From Nymphaea colorata (Eukaryota; Streptophyta; Magnoliopsida; Nymphaeales; Nymphaeaceae): a stretch of 64,000 nt of DNA. A model generated the notes under the pieces. It saw only the letters and a list, made by a program, of their open reading frames with translations. It made no database searches and was not told the origin of the DNA. The stretch covers positions 5,592,001-5,656,000 of the forward strand of contig NC_045150.1 in NCBI RefSeq assembly GCF_008831285.2, written 5' to 3'. Below, piece by piece: positions 1 through 11,878 of this stretch (positions within the stretch are counted from its first letter, which is position 1; every line of letters starts with the position of its first letter). A program made the position numbers and the translations under genes.

Positions 1-2548
1 AATCAGAATTCAAATAGTATGTGAATGTTAAAAAGGTGGATGCAATTAAGGGTATATCTCTGGTTCGAATCTCATATATTAACATCCCTTAGCAATATTG
101 CATTCCTACGATTTTTGTTTTTCTTGAAGGGGTTCTAACGGTCTTCTTTTTTTTTTCAAAATTGTTGAAGCCTTTTTAATTAATATTTTGCATGGCCCGC
201 TATCTTTAAAAATTTTGCGACAGCCAAATTAAAATTTTGAAAATTAAGATGTTACCTACCTTGTATATGTGTGTGTATAATTATGGTGTGACGCATGACA
301 TTGGCATCAGGCATTTTGCACAGATCTGATCTTAGATCCGACTGAATTACCAACACTGCATATCTGGAAGGAAAATGACTGAATCTGATAAGTTAATTCG
401 ATTGGTTATAGCTTATTTTAAATAATACAAACCGTCGATCTTGATTGCTTATAAAATTCGATTACACATCTACTTACATAATTTTTTTTGCTTAACTAAA
501 TAGATTTGGACACCTTGCATCAGTATGTGTTGATTGAATATTTGAAACAACTAGAGAGAAAATGACTGAATTGAATGATGCATGGTCAGTGGGTGGCCGA
601 CAATGCTGAATTGCAGAGTTCATGAACCCTGTGTTTATATGTAGAGCATATTGATATTCTTTACAAATTTTACAGGCTTATAAACTATAAAAGTGTTTCC
701 CTGAAAATATCTATATACATTTAAAAATATTTGAAAAATCTATGTGCTTGTGTGTGCGCATATGTTTGTTATATTTATGTAAATCTGTGGATTCTGAAAA
801 ATTGGTAGATACGAGACACTTAGGTCTTAATCATATAAGAACTTATTTTGGTTGTTGATCTGTTTCAAATGGATGGTTAAAAGAAAAATAACGAGAAAAA
901 ATGGTCAATCAACAGTAAAGGAGTAAAATATCTTGTTTCTTTCCTCTTTTTTTTTTTCAGCTATTCATCTTAAAAGAAAGAACTGTCAAAATGATTCCTG
1001 TCTAGCACGTAAGAGTATGGTATTACCAATATTTCTGGATATACATATAATATATATTATATGGTACACCATGTTGTAGAAATGGTCGACGGTTTGTTTG
1101 TCATAAAGGTTCAGTTTGGTCATCAGTGACAGACCAATAGTTGGTCGTCGCTATCTTCTTCACTAAGAAAATACTATAACCTTCTCGATTTCTCGGCAAG
1201 GTCGTCACTAATATTAGTGTTAGTAATGGTGAGCTATCGCAAGAAATAGCTCGAACCGACGACCATGAACATCACTCTTTTGCGACCCACTATTGAGGGT
1301 TTTGTAACTGTTTATTGACAACAAGATCGCCTTTGATGTCCATCAAGTTTTTCTTTTATGGTAAACAACTACAAATGTTCTTGGTGTATGTAATATATAT
1401 ATATATATATATATAGGCCAAAAGGAGTAGAACTGTTTTAAATTCATCAACTTTTATAAATGTAACAAGGTCATTAACTTAGAATTTGCATTTTTACTTC
1501 GAATAAAATGATTTTCAATTATTTCATGATATAACTAGCAAACTACTCAAACAATGTATGTTTTTGTTTCCTTGTAGGTTTTTTTTAGCAGTAGGGACAC
1601 TTCTTGTATCTTTCATAAAATTTGATCAAAGATTGGTCAGATTTATAAGACACTCACAAAATGTCCATACTATCAAACGGCCACTTAAGAGTTATTTGGT
1701 AACAAGAACTGTATGTTATTGTTTCATATATCTGTTCTAAAAATTAGAGTAGTTTCATGAAACATCTTCTAAAATGTTTTTTTGAAGCTACACCAATTTT
1801 TTAAGTAGATACATATAATAGTAACATATTATTACTGTTCCCAAACGACTCCTTAATGGCTCTGGGATCCATTCAGAAAACAAATTAAGCGCATTTGCTA
1901 AGCAGTGGCATTCATGGTTGACATGGTTGGCATCTCTATGAATACGAAGCAGGACTACGTGAATAAACTACAAAAAATTTATGTTCCTGCTTTTACTCCT
2001 TTAGTAGTAGATCCATGAATTCCATTCCTTTGAGAATTTGAGAAAATGAACCCACACAAAGGCACACACACGCACGGAGGTAAAATCATTAATCATAAGA
2101 TCATGCCACTTATGTCTAGTGTCTCCAGGTGTTGCAACCTTCTTTTCATAAATTTAATTATATTGATAAATGCAAAGTGTATGAAAGTACAAGAGCCAAA
2201 TGAAGTTCACAAAAATCCAATCTGCATATCAATTTTTATGAGAAAAGAAGGTTAAAAATTGCTAATTTATTTGATGGCCTCATGAGACCCGACTCACATT
2301 TAATTGATTTTTATGACATCGGTTCCAGTCTAAAAAACTTAGTCGAATTATATACATATGTATAGTTTTAATGGAAGGCGGCTAGGAGGTAGCCTTCCCA
2401 CCATTTAGAGAATGCTATAATGATGTTGAATTTGTTGAAAACAAACATGCTATTGTTTCAGAGATCGACAAGAAGACTACAAGACAAGATGCAAAGGAGA
2501 GATAAATCAGAACGTCTGTTCGGTGTTTTGAACACTGTTGGTTGTCAT
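1..2548. other. Gene-poor intergenic DNA
   Basis: I see no supportable gene here. The stretch is AT-rich with short open frames only. A possible tRNA-type box B lies at 62-73 (GGTTCGAATCTC), which could be the tail of an old SINE, but no convincing box A precedes it. A TA microsatellite lies at about 1391-1416. Between about 1110 and 1290 there are several GTCGTCGCTA/GTCGTCACTA-like words in both orientations, which resemble CACTA-type subterminal repeats. Confidence 0.5.
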
Positions 2549-3042
2549 TACAAGGGTGAACACGAGCCGAGTCAAGCCTGAGTTCACCCTGATCAAGCTC
2601 TGCTCGACTAATGAAACCTAGAGCTCGAGAACTCGACAATAGCTCGACATAAGCAGCTCGAGCTTGACTCGACAGTTACATGTGAGCTCGAGCTCGACTC
2701 GATTAAGGCTAAACAAACTTGTTTGAATATATGGACTATTACTTTGCCGTAAATCTAACTCGATTCGATTAAGGCTCGACAAACTTGAATGAGCTTTTGT
2801 AAAAACTTACATAATCAATTAACGTCAATATACTGGTTTTTTAATTAAAAAAACGAGTCAGATATTTAAAAAATCGCTAAATATCATTTTCAAGCCGAGT
2901 CGAAATTTAACAGTTCGAGCTCAGTGAACTTGAACTCAACTTGATTATTTGAGACGCATGAACTCGAGCTCGACTCGTTAAGCAAATGATCGGCTCAAAC
3001 TAGTGCACAAGTCGAGCTTTAACAACTCATTGTTCACCTCTT
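2549..3042. mobile_element. hAT-like non-autonomous element with 8-bp target duplication
   Basis: The element is about 494 bp. Its ends are roughly inverted: the left end reads TACAAGGGTGAACACGAG, and the right end, reverse-complemented, reads AAGAGGTGAACAATGAG. It is flanked by GTTGTCAT (2541-2548) and GTTGTCAA (3043-3050), an 8-bp direct repeat with one mismatch. Eight-base target duplications are characteristic of hAT superfamily transposons. The interior carries many GAGCTCGAGCTCGACTCG-like words in both orientations and no coding capacity. This indicates a non-autonomous hAT-type element. The superfamily rests on the duplication length alone. Confidence 0.6.
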
Positions 3043-3050
3043 GTTGTCAA

Positions 3051-5096
3051 CATCTGTTCTCAAAAGAGAAAAATCTAGAAAATATGTAATGACATTACCA
3101 AACATAGTACTTTTAACACGTACAAGAGAAGAGAATTAGTAATAGTTTTCAAATTGGGGAGGTCATGAAAACTTTTTTTTTTCTCTTCTTTTTGGTTCTT
3201 TATGTAGCGTGAGTTGTTCTTTCCATTCCTGCAATTCTTGGCTTTCTGAAGCATGCTTCATGACCGGTCTATAACAACCACTAAATTTGGAACTTAAATC
3301 CCTTTGAAGTAGACCTTCCTGCCGCCCAATGTGTTACAAGGAGCCCAAGACCACATCTTTAGAAAAGGCCACACACTTTGTAATTGGATTGGATAGAATA
3401 GATCCAATGCATATTCTTTGTGCCATGATAAATCAAATTCCTGTTGTGATCCTATTTGATGGGGTGGAATTATGATTCCAGAATTTTAGATTTCTGTTAA
3501 GACCTATGTCAAAATGTAATTCTTCAATTCAAGAATTTTAATTTCTGTTTATCAAACATGTCATTTTCAATTCTGGAATCAAAATTTCATATTATCAACC
3601 ACAAAGAGGAAATAAAATTGAAATATTCATTCGAACTATAATTTGATGTAAAATTTTGCTTATAGAATCAAAATTCAAGGTCATCAAACACCTCCCTCGC
3701 TTACTAACACATGCACATATATGATCATATCTGCAGCTTTTATGCGGTTGAGACAAGCATTTAAGTCAAATTGACAATGGCAGAGGCGTGTAAGATTAGA
3801 TGGTTAAGAGCATAATTATCATGGTATACCTATGCAACAGTGGCTTCATTCAATGATATGCACGGTCATTTAAAAGGGTTAATATTCTCCTCTTCTTTAT
3901 CCTGAATATTCAAATAAAGGTAGGTTCGTAGTTCAATTCTGTGGGTGTTGTAACTTAAGATGGTAAGACGCGACATACAAGTTGAATGGTGCATCGTTAC
4001 TATCACTAACACCAATGTAACCTATGACTCCAGATACAAGGGAATAGAGGGCCTTTCGGCCTTGTTTCGAGCAATGGTATGAACCTCTTGCTCACCTGAA
4101 ATAGTTTGCAAATATCAACAACCTTTTTCCATCATCGTTAATCCATCACAAGCAATGGCAGAGCTCCATGTGTTCTGGTGTCGGCAATTGCTTGCACCGG
4201 CCCCATAAAATACTTTCATTTTTTATATTGCTGCCTTTAAATATTTGACTACTTATATATACAATGAAGCAGCCTGACTTAAGGTAGCGTGATTGCAGAA
4301 AACACTCGCTTTTCAATGCTCATGACGTGATGAAAAGAAGCATTCAAAGCTTTTGGTAGGCATTAATGCATCAGCCTGCCAATTTAGAAGGGAAGAATTG
4401 TCATTTTCAGCACCAATGGACGCGTAATGTTGATTGATATAATAAACTTTAAGTGCAAATTGAAGCCTCATTTTCTGGATTCAAGTGAAATCAATACATA
4501 GATTTATTAGAGTAGCATCATCTCTCTTGATCAGCATCATCATGAACAGGGAGGGAGGATATTAGTCTTAACTAGTGAATCAGTGCTTGGATTTATTTGA
4601 CTCCCATCATCCCCTATGATTAGGGTTGCCATGAAAAGAGAAACAAGAGAATGAGTTAAAAGTGGTAGTTATTACTTTGGACCTCGCCTAGGCTTTATGA
4701 CACATGAAATGTTATGGCATGCGCATGGTAGTTAATTTCAATGTGTAACAAGTTTCTCCCATCATTCATTATTTTATATATATATATACATATATAGATA
4801 GAGAGAGAGAGAGAGAGAGAGAGTCTCAACTCTCAGGCCGAGTTGCTGCTCGAGCAGAGCACTTACCTCAAGTGACCCAAGGGCTAGTCGAGTACACAAA
4901 CGCAATAGTTGGATTTGAATTAGATGAATACTTTACCATATTCGGCTTTTTTGGATTTGAATTTGGTTGAACAAACTTTTTTATAGCATATTTGATTTCA
5001 AAATCTGAATTGATAATCTAAATCTGATTTGTACATTAACTTCAGAATCCAAATCCGATGTTTAAACCGAATCCAAACCATATTATAGAAACTGAC
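3051..5096. other. Intergenic DNA without recognisable genes
   Basis: The stretch is AT-rich with no coding region I can support. A TA tract followed by a GA microsatellite lies at about 4770-4824. From about 4900 to 5090 there is an AT-rich patch rich in GGATTTGAATT/AATCCAAATC words. It resembles the interior of the GGATGTCAA-type elements at 40400 and 52666 and may be a decayed relative. Confidence 0.4.
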
Positions 5097-5200
5097 ACTA
5101 CACAAAAGATGAGCTTAGACGACACTAGAGCGTCCGACACTGAAAAGGCTGTGTCGGGACTAACCATGTAGTGGAACTTTGGCAACTATGTCGAGCCCTT
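5097..5200 (+). mobile_element. CACTA-type (En/Spm) transposon terminus
   Basis: The stretch begins CACTACACAAAAGATGAG and is followed by short GACACTAGAGCGTCCGACAC-type subterminal words and a small inverted pair (GTCCGACAC ... GTGTCGGGAC). CACTA elements begin with CACTA and carry such short GC-rich subterminal repeats, so this fits one terminus. I did not find the opposite, inverted terminus between here and 10 kb, so the element is either truncated or its other end has decayed. Confidence 0.5.
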
Positions 5201-5600
5201 TTTATTTTCCCTTTTTATTTTGACGCGAGGGAGAAGGCGAGGTTAAACGGAGTGTGAAGGAGAGGAGAGGCGCCTTTCTGCCTTGGACTCCCCTGCGACC
5301 AAAATCATCGTCCCTCTTCGTCAATCGACCGATCGAGAGAGAGAGGGATCAATCGTCTCTGGCTGGACAGGCAGTTTCTCTCTTCCTCCATCTCTCCAGC
5401 AGTCAGAGATTTTCGTCTCCTTGTCATCGGCCTCTGACGTCCTCCTGCTCTCTGGGCGTTCGTCCTCCCTCGTCATCACGTAATTGTCTCTCTCGTTCTC
5501 TCTATGTCTCTCTCTGACATAGGGTAATTGTGGGAATGGCCGACTGAGTAATCTCTATTTCGCTATTCTCTTCGTCTCCATGAAAATGAAAGATAATGAA
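5201..5600 (+). other. GC-rich, pyrimidine-rich block, possible captured 5' exon/UTR
   Basis: This is a local GC-rich island with many TCTCTC tracts and two overlapping open frames (5254-5517 and 5283-5483). It looks like a plant 5'-UTR/first-exon region rather than transposon interior, and it sits directly inside the CACTA-type terminus. I recognise no protein in any frame. It may be a captured gene fragment or simply a low-complexity CT-rich tract. Confidence 0.25.
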
Positions 5601-5681
5601 GTAGGAGCTGTATGAACCAAGTTAACAAATCATAAGCTATCGATTACCCAAAAAAAAAATGAAAATGTTACCTGAAAATGT

Positions 5682-6173
5682 TCATACACGGGGGAAATCC
5701 CTGTAGCGATCATGTTCATAGGAAAAGTGCCCCAGCTGCATTTGGGATTCGAAACTGTTCTCAAGTTCAACCGACGCTGGTGCTACAGAAAGGCGGTCCG
5801 GCTGCATTTGGGGTTCCAAACTGTTGTTGTCGACTGCTTCTACTTGCTATTGTTCCACAAAAGGAAAAGGAAAACCAGGACTAGTTCATATAGGAACTGA
5901 ACACATACGGTTTGCAATACTAGATATGCCTTTAGGGTATGCAAGGCATTTGTGAAGTCTTATAGTAAAAGGAGTTTGAGCTTGGCCTGAGGAGAGAAAT
6001 GTAGAGACTGCTTTCCATGATCGGACTCGATGCATTGCTGCTTCAATCTGTTGCTCAAATTGGTCCAAATTGTTCATGCTAAGCATCTCGAGATCCTCTC
6101 CCATGAAATACCTTATGCTTGTCTGCTGCATTTCCATATCATTATTCAAGCTAGACATCTCTTCTGTCAGCTG
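5682..6173 (-). pseudogene. MIKC MADS-box gene fragment (K-domain plus C-terminal exon)
   Basis: On the minus strand, 6173-6012 encodes a MADS-box keratin-like (K) domain segment. It contains the diagnostic YFMGEDLEMLS core, followed by leucine-spaced LDQFEQQIEAAMHRVRSWK. The first 62 nt and the next 100 nt match the usual sizes of K-box exons 3 and 4 in plant MIKC genes, and they are fused with no intron between them. The downstream donor position reads GCAGTC instead of GT. A second block at 5833-5682 has a good acceptor (AGAAGCAG) and an acidic, Gln-rich C-terminal frame ending in TGA, with a duplicated NS-x-E-x-QMQ motif. No MADS DNA-binding or I domain is visible in the window. MIKC proteins are floral and developmental transcription factors, but this piece cannot bind DNA. 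I read it as a gene fragment, possibly transposon-captured. The subfamily is uncertain; the RVRxxK ending recalls B-sister or related clades. Confidence 0.65.
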
Positions 6174-7161
6174 CTTTAAGAAGTACCAAATATATTACAT
6201 TTGCCATATAGCTCATGAAGTTAAAAACCAATTAGAAGGGGACGAGGACAACCTGATTCTCATGCACCCGATACACTTGCTCTTAGTCCACAAACTTCCC
6301 GTGTATCTGTCTAGTAAGGAACTTTACCATTATTTATTATTGTTTTTTGACAAGTTGAGTTCAGTAATTGCCCGGTGAAGAACTTTACTGAGAGCTACTT
6401 CACCTATTGCTAACAAGGATCAGCAGTTCATGGTTCAGCAACTGCAGCATGAAGGGCACGGTGCACTAATTTAATGTGAATTGGAAAAAGAAAAATTATG
6501 TTGGTTGTCAAAGTGTGAAAGTGGGCTCTTCAAGCTTCACTTTTGGCAGGTTGACAGACGAGCGTCTAATTAGGTGAGCATGGTTGATGGAATTTTGCTT
6601 CTAGTTTAATCATACTGCTTATGTGTCATGCTTAATTCAACAGCAAGCAACCTTTCATCCTTTCTTTACCTTCAAGATAAAAGGGAATGAGGTAAAGAGG
6701 CTTGTATAAAAGTATGGGTGCAGCCATGATATTTTCCCAGAACTTTTTTTTTTTTGGAGGAATGTACGGTCCACAGATCAATTGTGATATATATCCAAAC
6801 CTTCTAATAGGAATTTATTTATACTGTACTCACCTCCAAGCAAAAACTTCTCTCTCTGCCCTTGCCCCACTAGCTAGTGTTTTTCCTTTTAATTAGTTTG
6901 GTAACTGATCATGAGAAAGATCCACTCTTTGGATTGAAGATCACCTAGCCGGGCTGGTCTAAAATGTTGTTCCTACGGTGCTACAGGCGTGGAAAAGACT
7001 AAAACCTTTTTTATTCATTGTCAGCGAAAGACTCGATCAATATCTGGAAATTCAGAAAATATGAAAAGCTTGACTAGCCTTTTGTTGTGGCAGGAGACTC
7101 AGATGGATTTTAGTGTTTACACCAAATGACAGTAAAAATCATGACAGATGAGGAAAAAGAA
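6174..7161. other. Spacer between the MADS and E2F fragments
   Basis: About 1 kb of AT-rich sequence with no recognisable exon. A short T-run lies at about 6746-6755. It matters mainly as the link between two unrelated gene fragments in opposite orientation. Confidence 0.4.
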
Positions 7162-7466
7162 AGAAGAGGGGTTGTGAAAAAAAATTAACATATTATGTTT
7201 GTGGCAGTGAAATGCAAGAGAGGTTGAGGGAGTTGAGTGAGGTTGAGAACAACAAAAAGTACTCTCTCTTTGTCTGTCTCACACACACAGAGAGAGATTA
7301 AGATGCTTTCTCTGAATAATTACTAGTCCCATAGGTTGTTGTAGGTGAAAGAGGTAGACATAAGGGGAGTCCTGTGCTTTCAAGTGCACTTGTCTAATGT
7401 CATGCCCCTGTAGTGTGATTTATCCTCAATTTTTTATCCCACAATGCATTTTGTTATGCTTGCCTG
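7162..7466 (+). pseudogene. E2F gene fragment with introns retained
   Basis: This is a DNA-level copy of part of an E2F gene. The block at 7208-7258 is 51 nt and corresponds to the E2F dimerisation exon at 63639-63689 (QERLRELSE). The block at 7335-7383 is 49 nt and corresponds to the exon at 63502-63550. Exon lengths, splice dinucleotides and the intervening intron (a GTACTCTCTCT donor and an ATTAAGATGCTTTCTCT block) are shared, and so are the flanking introns to about 7466. A TAG stop replaces the TAT tyrosine codon in the second exon, so the piece is not functional. It keeps the family-typical Gln after PCF/LCF where the 63.5-kb gene has Leu, so it may derive from a different E2F paralogue or an ancestral allele. 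Because introns are retained it is not a processed retrocopy. Confidence 0.8.
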
Positions 7467-9164
7467 TTGATCAGTTTCTGAAGGTTTGTTGTATCCTGTA
7501 GACACACTAACCACGCGATCAGGACATTTTGGAGATGCTCACGAGACCTTATAAGACTGCTTTAGCTGAATTTGCTCATCATATCTTCCCTTGTGGTCGT
7601 TCTTCTCATCCCTCGATTCACAATAGGTTGAGTGAAGTTGGTCTGTTCTAGGTTTAGAACTTTTATAGTCCAAGATTTAGTGAGTATTGTCTGGTTTATT
7701 TTTGGGATATTCCATGCTTAATATCTATTTTGTTTCCTTTGTGGCATTAGAAACACCATGTCAAATGTGATCTTCAACAACACATGGTTCCCAACACCTA
7801 ATATACCATGTGATGTCTTCGCTTCATGAAAGGGGTAGAACACCCCTTCCCAACACGTGACACTAGCTAACTCTAATCAAGAAGAACAGTGGGGACCTGT
7901 TGGATCCATTCACTACAACATTCACTAAACATAAGGTGCTTATGCCCACCTACATATGGCATTTTTTTCCAACATGGATAGAGGAGCAAACTAGGTAGGT
8001 TAATCTAAGATGTTAAAACCTAGATCCTTTATATTGAACTGTTCCTGTTGGTTTCCCTTTTTTTTTTTTGTGAAACAATAAGCAGGGAAGCTGCAGAGTT
8101 CTAGCTGTCAGATTTGTTTTCTTATTGATGAGCTTTGTTTGTTTCATTTAATTTGTTCGTGCACTGATACTCTTCTTTATACAGGCTGATATATTTCACT
8201 TGATTTGCAATAGGTACTGTTGCATACTATGACACAAATAAAGTGTGAGATACAGATGAGGTGAGTAGTGTAATATTGTCATTTGCATGTTTTTTAATTT
8301 TTAATTTGATGGAATTATATGTATGAACTATTAAACTTGTAGAGCATGAGGTTTGGTTTGATGCTTTATTGTCTAAACTTTGAATTTTGAGTTTTGCAGA
8401 TTGTGCATTATGTATATATAGATATACAATTTTCTTTCCTTGTCTTTTTCTTTCTCCAATTTTTGGCCATTCGATGATGCTAAGTTGATAAGCAAATGCT
8501 CATCATGTTATCACTTGCAATGAGTACTAGCTAAGCCCTTTGTGATCAGAGCATCACCAACAAACAGTTCAATCGTGTCCTTACATTTGGACCTCTTCTT
8601 TAAGCTTTTCCTTTACTTTTCCATTGTTGAATTTATGCTGGCTTAATTTTTCAATTAGGTAGCAACAGATCCCCCTGCTTTGATTGCATTCTTGCATCAC
8701 ATTGAAAAACGTCATCTTTATAAGTATATATTGTGCTCTTTTGCCACATCCATTTCATGTTATTGATTTCTGAGATTATGTTATAGACAAGGGATATGAG
8801 GCAAAAAGGATGTAGGCGTTGGGGTAACAATTTCCAGTTCTCATGACTTGAGATATTCAAGTGAAGGCACATGAGCAGTTGGGTGGGGTTTGCTGAAACC
8901 GCCTTTAATTAATTTCTAGTTCCATGTGGTTTGACAGGCTGTCCGATCTTCTAAGCTTCCCTTGACCAAATGGGACACAAGGTAGCTAGCATTTCAAATG
9001 CCACAGCATGCAGTGGCTAGATCAACAAGACCCTATTATGTCTGCACTGTCTTTCGTGTCACCATCTGATGGGTTGGATTATGAGGCTGTCGGTACTCGA
9101 GAGATGAAGTCACCCTTGTTTCTATGCTCTTAGGGTCTAGTGTTGTTGGACGGACATATAGTAC
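7467..9164. other. Intergenic DNA, no gene supported
   Basis: No convincing exon is visible. At about 8212-8266 a short GGTACTG ... GATGAGGTGAG pattern faintly resembles the E2F exon ending at 63320, but it is too weak to call. At 7912 a CACTACAACATTCAC word could be another CACTA-type end. Confidence 0.35.
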
Positions 9165-9279
9165 CTATGTCACATAGGTGCAAGGTGCGGGTGCAGATGC
9201 CGGAGCGGCACATCTTAAAAAATTTAGGTCTGGCGAGGGTATTTATTATTATTATTATTAATTTATTATTATAATCTAT

Positions 9280-9318
<39 letters not shown>

Positions 9319-9420
9319 GACAAAAATTGTCTATAAACCACAAAATTATCAAATATAAAAGTAAAATTACAATTTGCAAATCATGATATCATTATCAATC
9401 ATCAATTCAACAAGAAATAT
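9165..9420 (+). mobile_element. Partial TIR element of the CTATGTCAC family
   Basis: The element starts CTATGTCACATAGGTGC, followed by a GGTGCGGGTGC-rich block, a GCACATCTTAAAAAATTTAGG block and TTA/TA microsatellites (9241-9315). The same order occurs, reverse-complemented, at the right end of the complete element at 45868-46421. I cannot find the matching right terminus here, so the element is truncated or diverged. Confidence 0.5.
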
Positions 9421-11096
9421 ACTCTAGTTTTGAGTTCACAGTTCATACTTCATCCGTCAAGTTTGCTTTGGCTCTTTATGCACGTACAGATATTTATGCA
9501 AATAAATGTGGCTGATCATGGGTTGGATATAAGACAAGCCAGTCTGTGCTTGTAACTTTAACGTCATATATAGATGATAGATCATGCATATGTAAGTATC
9601 TAACACAACAGAGTTCAGCATAAAGTATCAACTATGCCAATGAAAATTTGCATTCACCTCATTAATCTAATACACAATCGGCCATATGCACATGGACAAA
9701 CAACTACAATTTACAAATACATGCAACATTGGGGGGAGGGTGGGTGTGATCGAGTTTGAACCGGAAGACGGAGAGAGAGAGGAGCAGGAAGGGCATGGCC
9801 GATCATGCCCTAAATCATGTTTTACATAAATAAAAAAACCAAAAAATGGACCAAAATGTCCATGATGTGGTTTGATATGACAAAAATGGTCGGGTGCCCG
9901 ACTCACCTTGACTTTGTATGGGTGCGAATATGGGTCGCACCGGCGTCATGTCGATGCTGGTGCATTACCAAAAACAGTGAGTGCGACGCGCGTGCGTTAC
10001 CAAAAACAGTAAGTGTCACACTTGTCACTGTTTGCCGTCCAGAATCGACTGACCACCCAACCAACTATGTTTGGTCTCTAGGGGCTGAATTATAAAGCTG
10101 TCAATGGCCGTATGAGAATGCAAGCGTTTTGTGCAACCACTGTGCAGGTCTTCTCTTAATTAATTGCCCATTCATTGTGACATTGCTGAGCCAGCCTACG
10201 CTTGACATTGCTGAGCATGGAAGCATGCCGGAAACAGCTATCTCGCTAAATTAGTCCAACAAAAGTTTTTCATGACAGGAAAACCAATTCAATTTAATTT
10301 AATAGCAGAAGAATAGTATAAAAGGGGATTGAAGCTTGACTTTTAGATTGAAATGTGCATTACATTTTTTCATTTTTTGGGTTTCTTCTTCATGTTCCAC
10401 TCGTGTAGGAGCAAGAAACTATTCAGCTGCTGCAGTGATATGCAAATCTGGCTAAGCTATCAGAGACTGGTGTGTCACCCTTTTGACTGGGTCAGCACCC
10501 ATATGCTATTTTAGTTTGTCAGAGATTTTAAAAATAAAAAAACCTGCCCGTTTAATTGTAAGAAAAACAATCTCACAAGAAGCTGCAATGGACAGGGTAT
10601 ATATGTTGTGGTTTATTTTGTTGCTTTCAATTGTGTTAATATAACTCTATCAGGATTTGTGCGTGTGTCTCTGTGCATATATAGAAGTTAATTTTTGTGT
10701 ATAAATTTTTTTGATTGTGTAGAAAATCCTTTAGAACTGAAAAAAAATTAATTGTACACATTTTTTTTGTGATCAAAATTTCAAGGCCGAATCTGGATAT
10801 CTGCCGGCACTTAAAACATGACGGCCAAATCCCCAGCCATGAAATTATATTCAAATCCAAATCCACTCAATATTTACTTAAATCTGAATCTCAATTTCTA
10901 TGTCATTTCTTATATCCGAATTTGATGAGAATTCTTAATCATATATAATTTTTTTTTCTCATGCCTGATTTTTTTTTATGTGGTTCGGTTATCGGATTTA
11001 AATCAGACTTATTAACATCTCTAAAACAACAATATTTTGTCCCCACGGACTCAATGTAGTTGACCTCTATGTAAATGTAGGGATGGAGCTATGAGT
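9421..11096. other. Intergenic DNA with transposon-like patches
   Basis: No gene is supported. At 9960-10020 a TTACCAAAAACAGT(G/A)AGTG word is repeated twice with GC-rich spacers. At about 10316 a TATAAAAG box stands without an obvious gene downstream. The patch at about 10780-11025 ends in AACATCTCTAA and is rich in ATCCAAATCC words, suggesting a decayed relative of the element at 40400-40847. Confidence 0.35.
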
Positions 11097-11401
11097 TCTT
11101 TTTCTTGGAGGAGCCCAATTGTCTAAGGTTCTTTTTCAAAAGTTCTAGTCATTTCAAAATCTTTTTGCAGTCCCAGTTTTTTTAAAATTTCTTGCTTAGC
11201 TAAATTAAATCTTTTGAAAATTATAGCAACTAATTTTTAAGAAAAGATCTTTTTCTTGGAGGAGCCCAATTGTCTAAGGTTTTTTTTCAAAAGTTCTAGT
11301 CATTTCAAAATTTTTTTGCAGTCCCAGTTTTTTTAAGATTTCTAGCTTAGCTAAATTAAATCTTTTGAAAATTATAGCAACTAATTTTTAAGAAAAGATC
11401 T
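11097..11401. repeat. Two-copy tandem duplication, 151-bp period
   Basis: The copies at about 11097-11247 and 11248-11401 are nearly identical, differing at only a few positions. Each runs from CTTTTTCTTGGAGGAGCCC to AATTTTTAAGAAAAGATC. The high identity points to a recent tandem duplication. It lies in a dispersed repeat of the 'GGAGCC ... TTTTAAAATTT' type that recurs elsewhere in the window. There is no coding content. Confidence 0.9.
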
Positions 11402-11774
11402 CAGAGCGGGCCATAGCCTGCCCAGCTGTTGTCTCAATGTGTGTGTGTCACATGCCATTGGCATAAGGCATATTTTATGACCTCACATCAAGATGGGCAT
11501 TGGACCGTGCCGAACCAAGGCTCAACAAAGCCAGGCTCAAGTTGGCCCCAAGCCCTTGTTGGCAGCTTAAGCCCAGCTCGTTTATATATCGAATTGGGCT
11601 CGTCCGTCAGATTTATACTTGTCATACTCAATTTGATGTCTACCATTATTTGAAACTTTAACATTTCATTTTTTAACATCTGAAAAAAAGCATCTGTAAC
11701 ACACAAAAGGTTTCAAGGGGAGATATTGACGACACACCTACAGTTTATAAGTGAGCCAGCTGCCAACGGCATGC

Positions 11775-11776
<2 letters not shown>

Positions 11777-11838
<62 letters not shown>
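11777..11838. repeat. TA microsatellite (about 31 repeats)
   Basis: This is an uninterrupted run of alternating TA, the longest of several in the window. It borders the truncated copia fragment at 11963. Confidence 0.95.
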
Positions 11839-11841
<3 letters not shown>

Positions 11842-11878
11842 GTCAAATCAAACTCCTGACACAGGCCAACTGGATTAT

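Noticed and set aside
3785..3960. Possible SINE with box A (TAGATGGTTAAGAGC) and box B (TTCGTAGTTCAATTC)
   Set aside because: The boxes are over 100 nt apart, too far for a tRNA-type internal promoter, and no target duplication was found.
8212..8266. Possible third exon of the E2F fragment (GGTACTG ... GATGAGGTGAG)
   Set aside because: Only the ends resemble the E2F exon at 63385-63320. The middle does not align and the reading frame is lost.
10316..10323. TATAAAAG box
   Set aside because: No gene or leader follows within 1 kb, so it is probably a chance AT-rich word.
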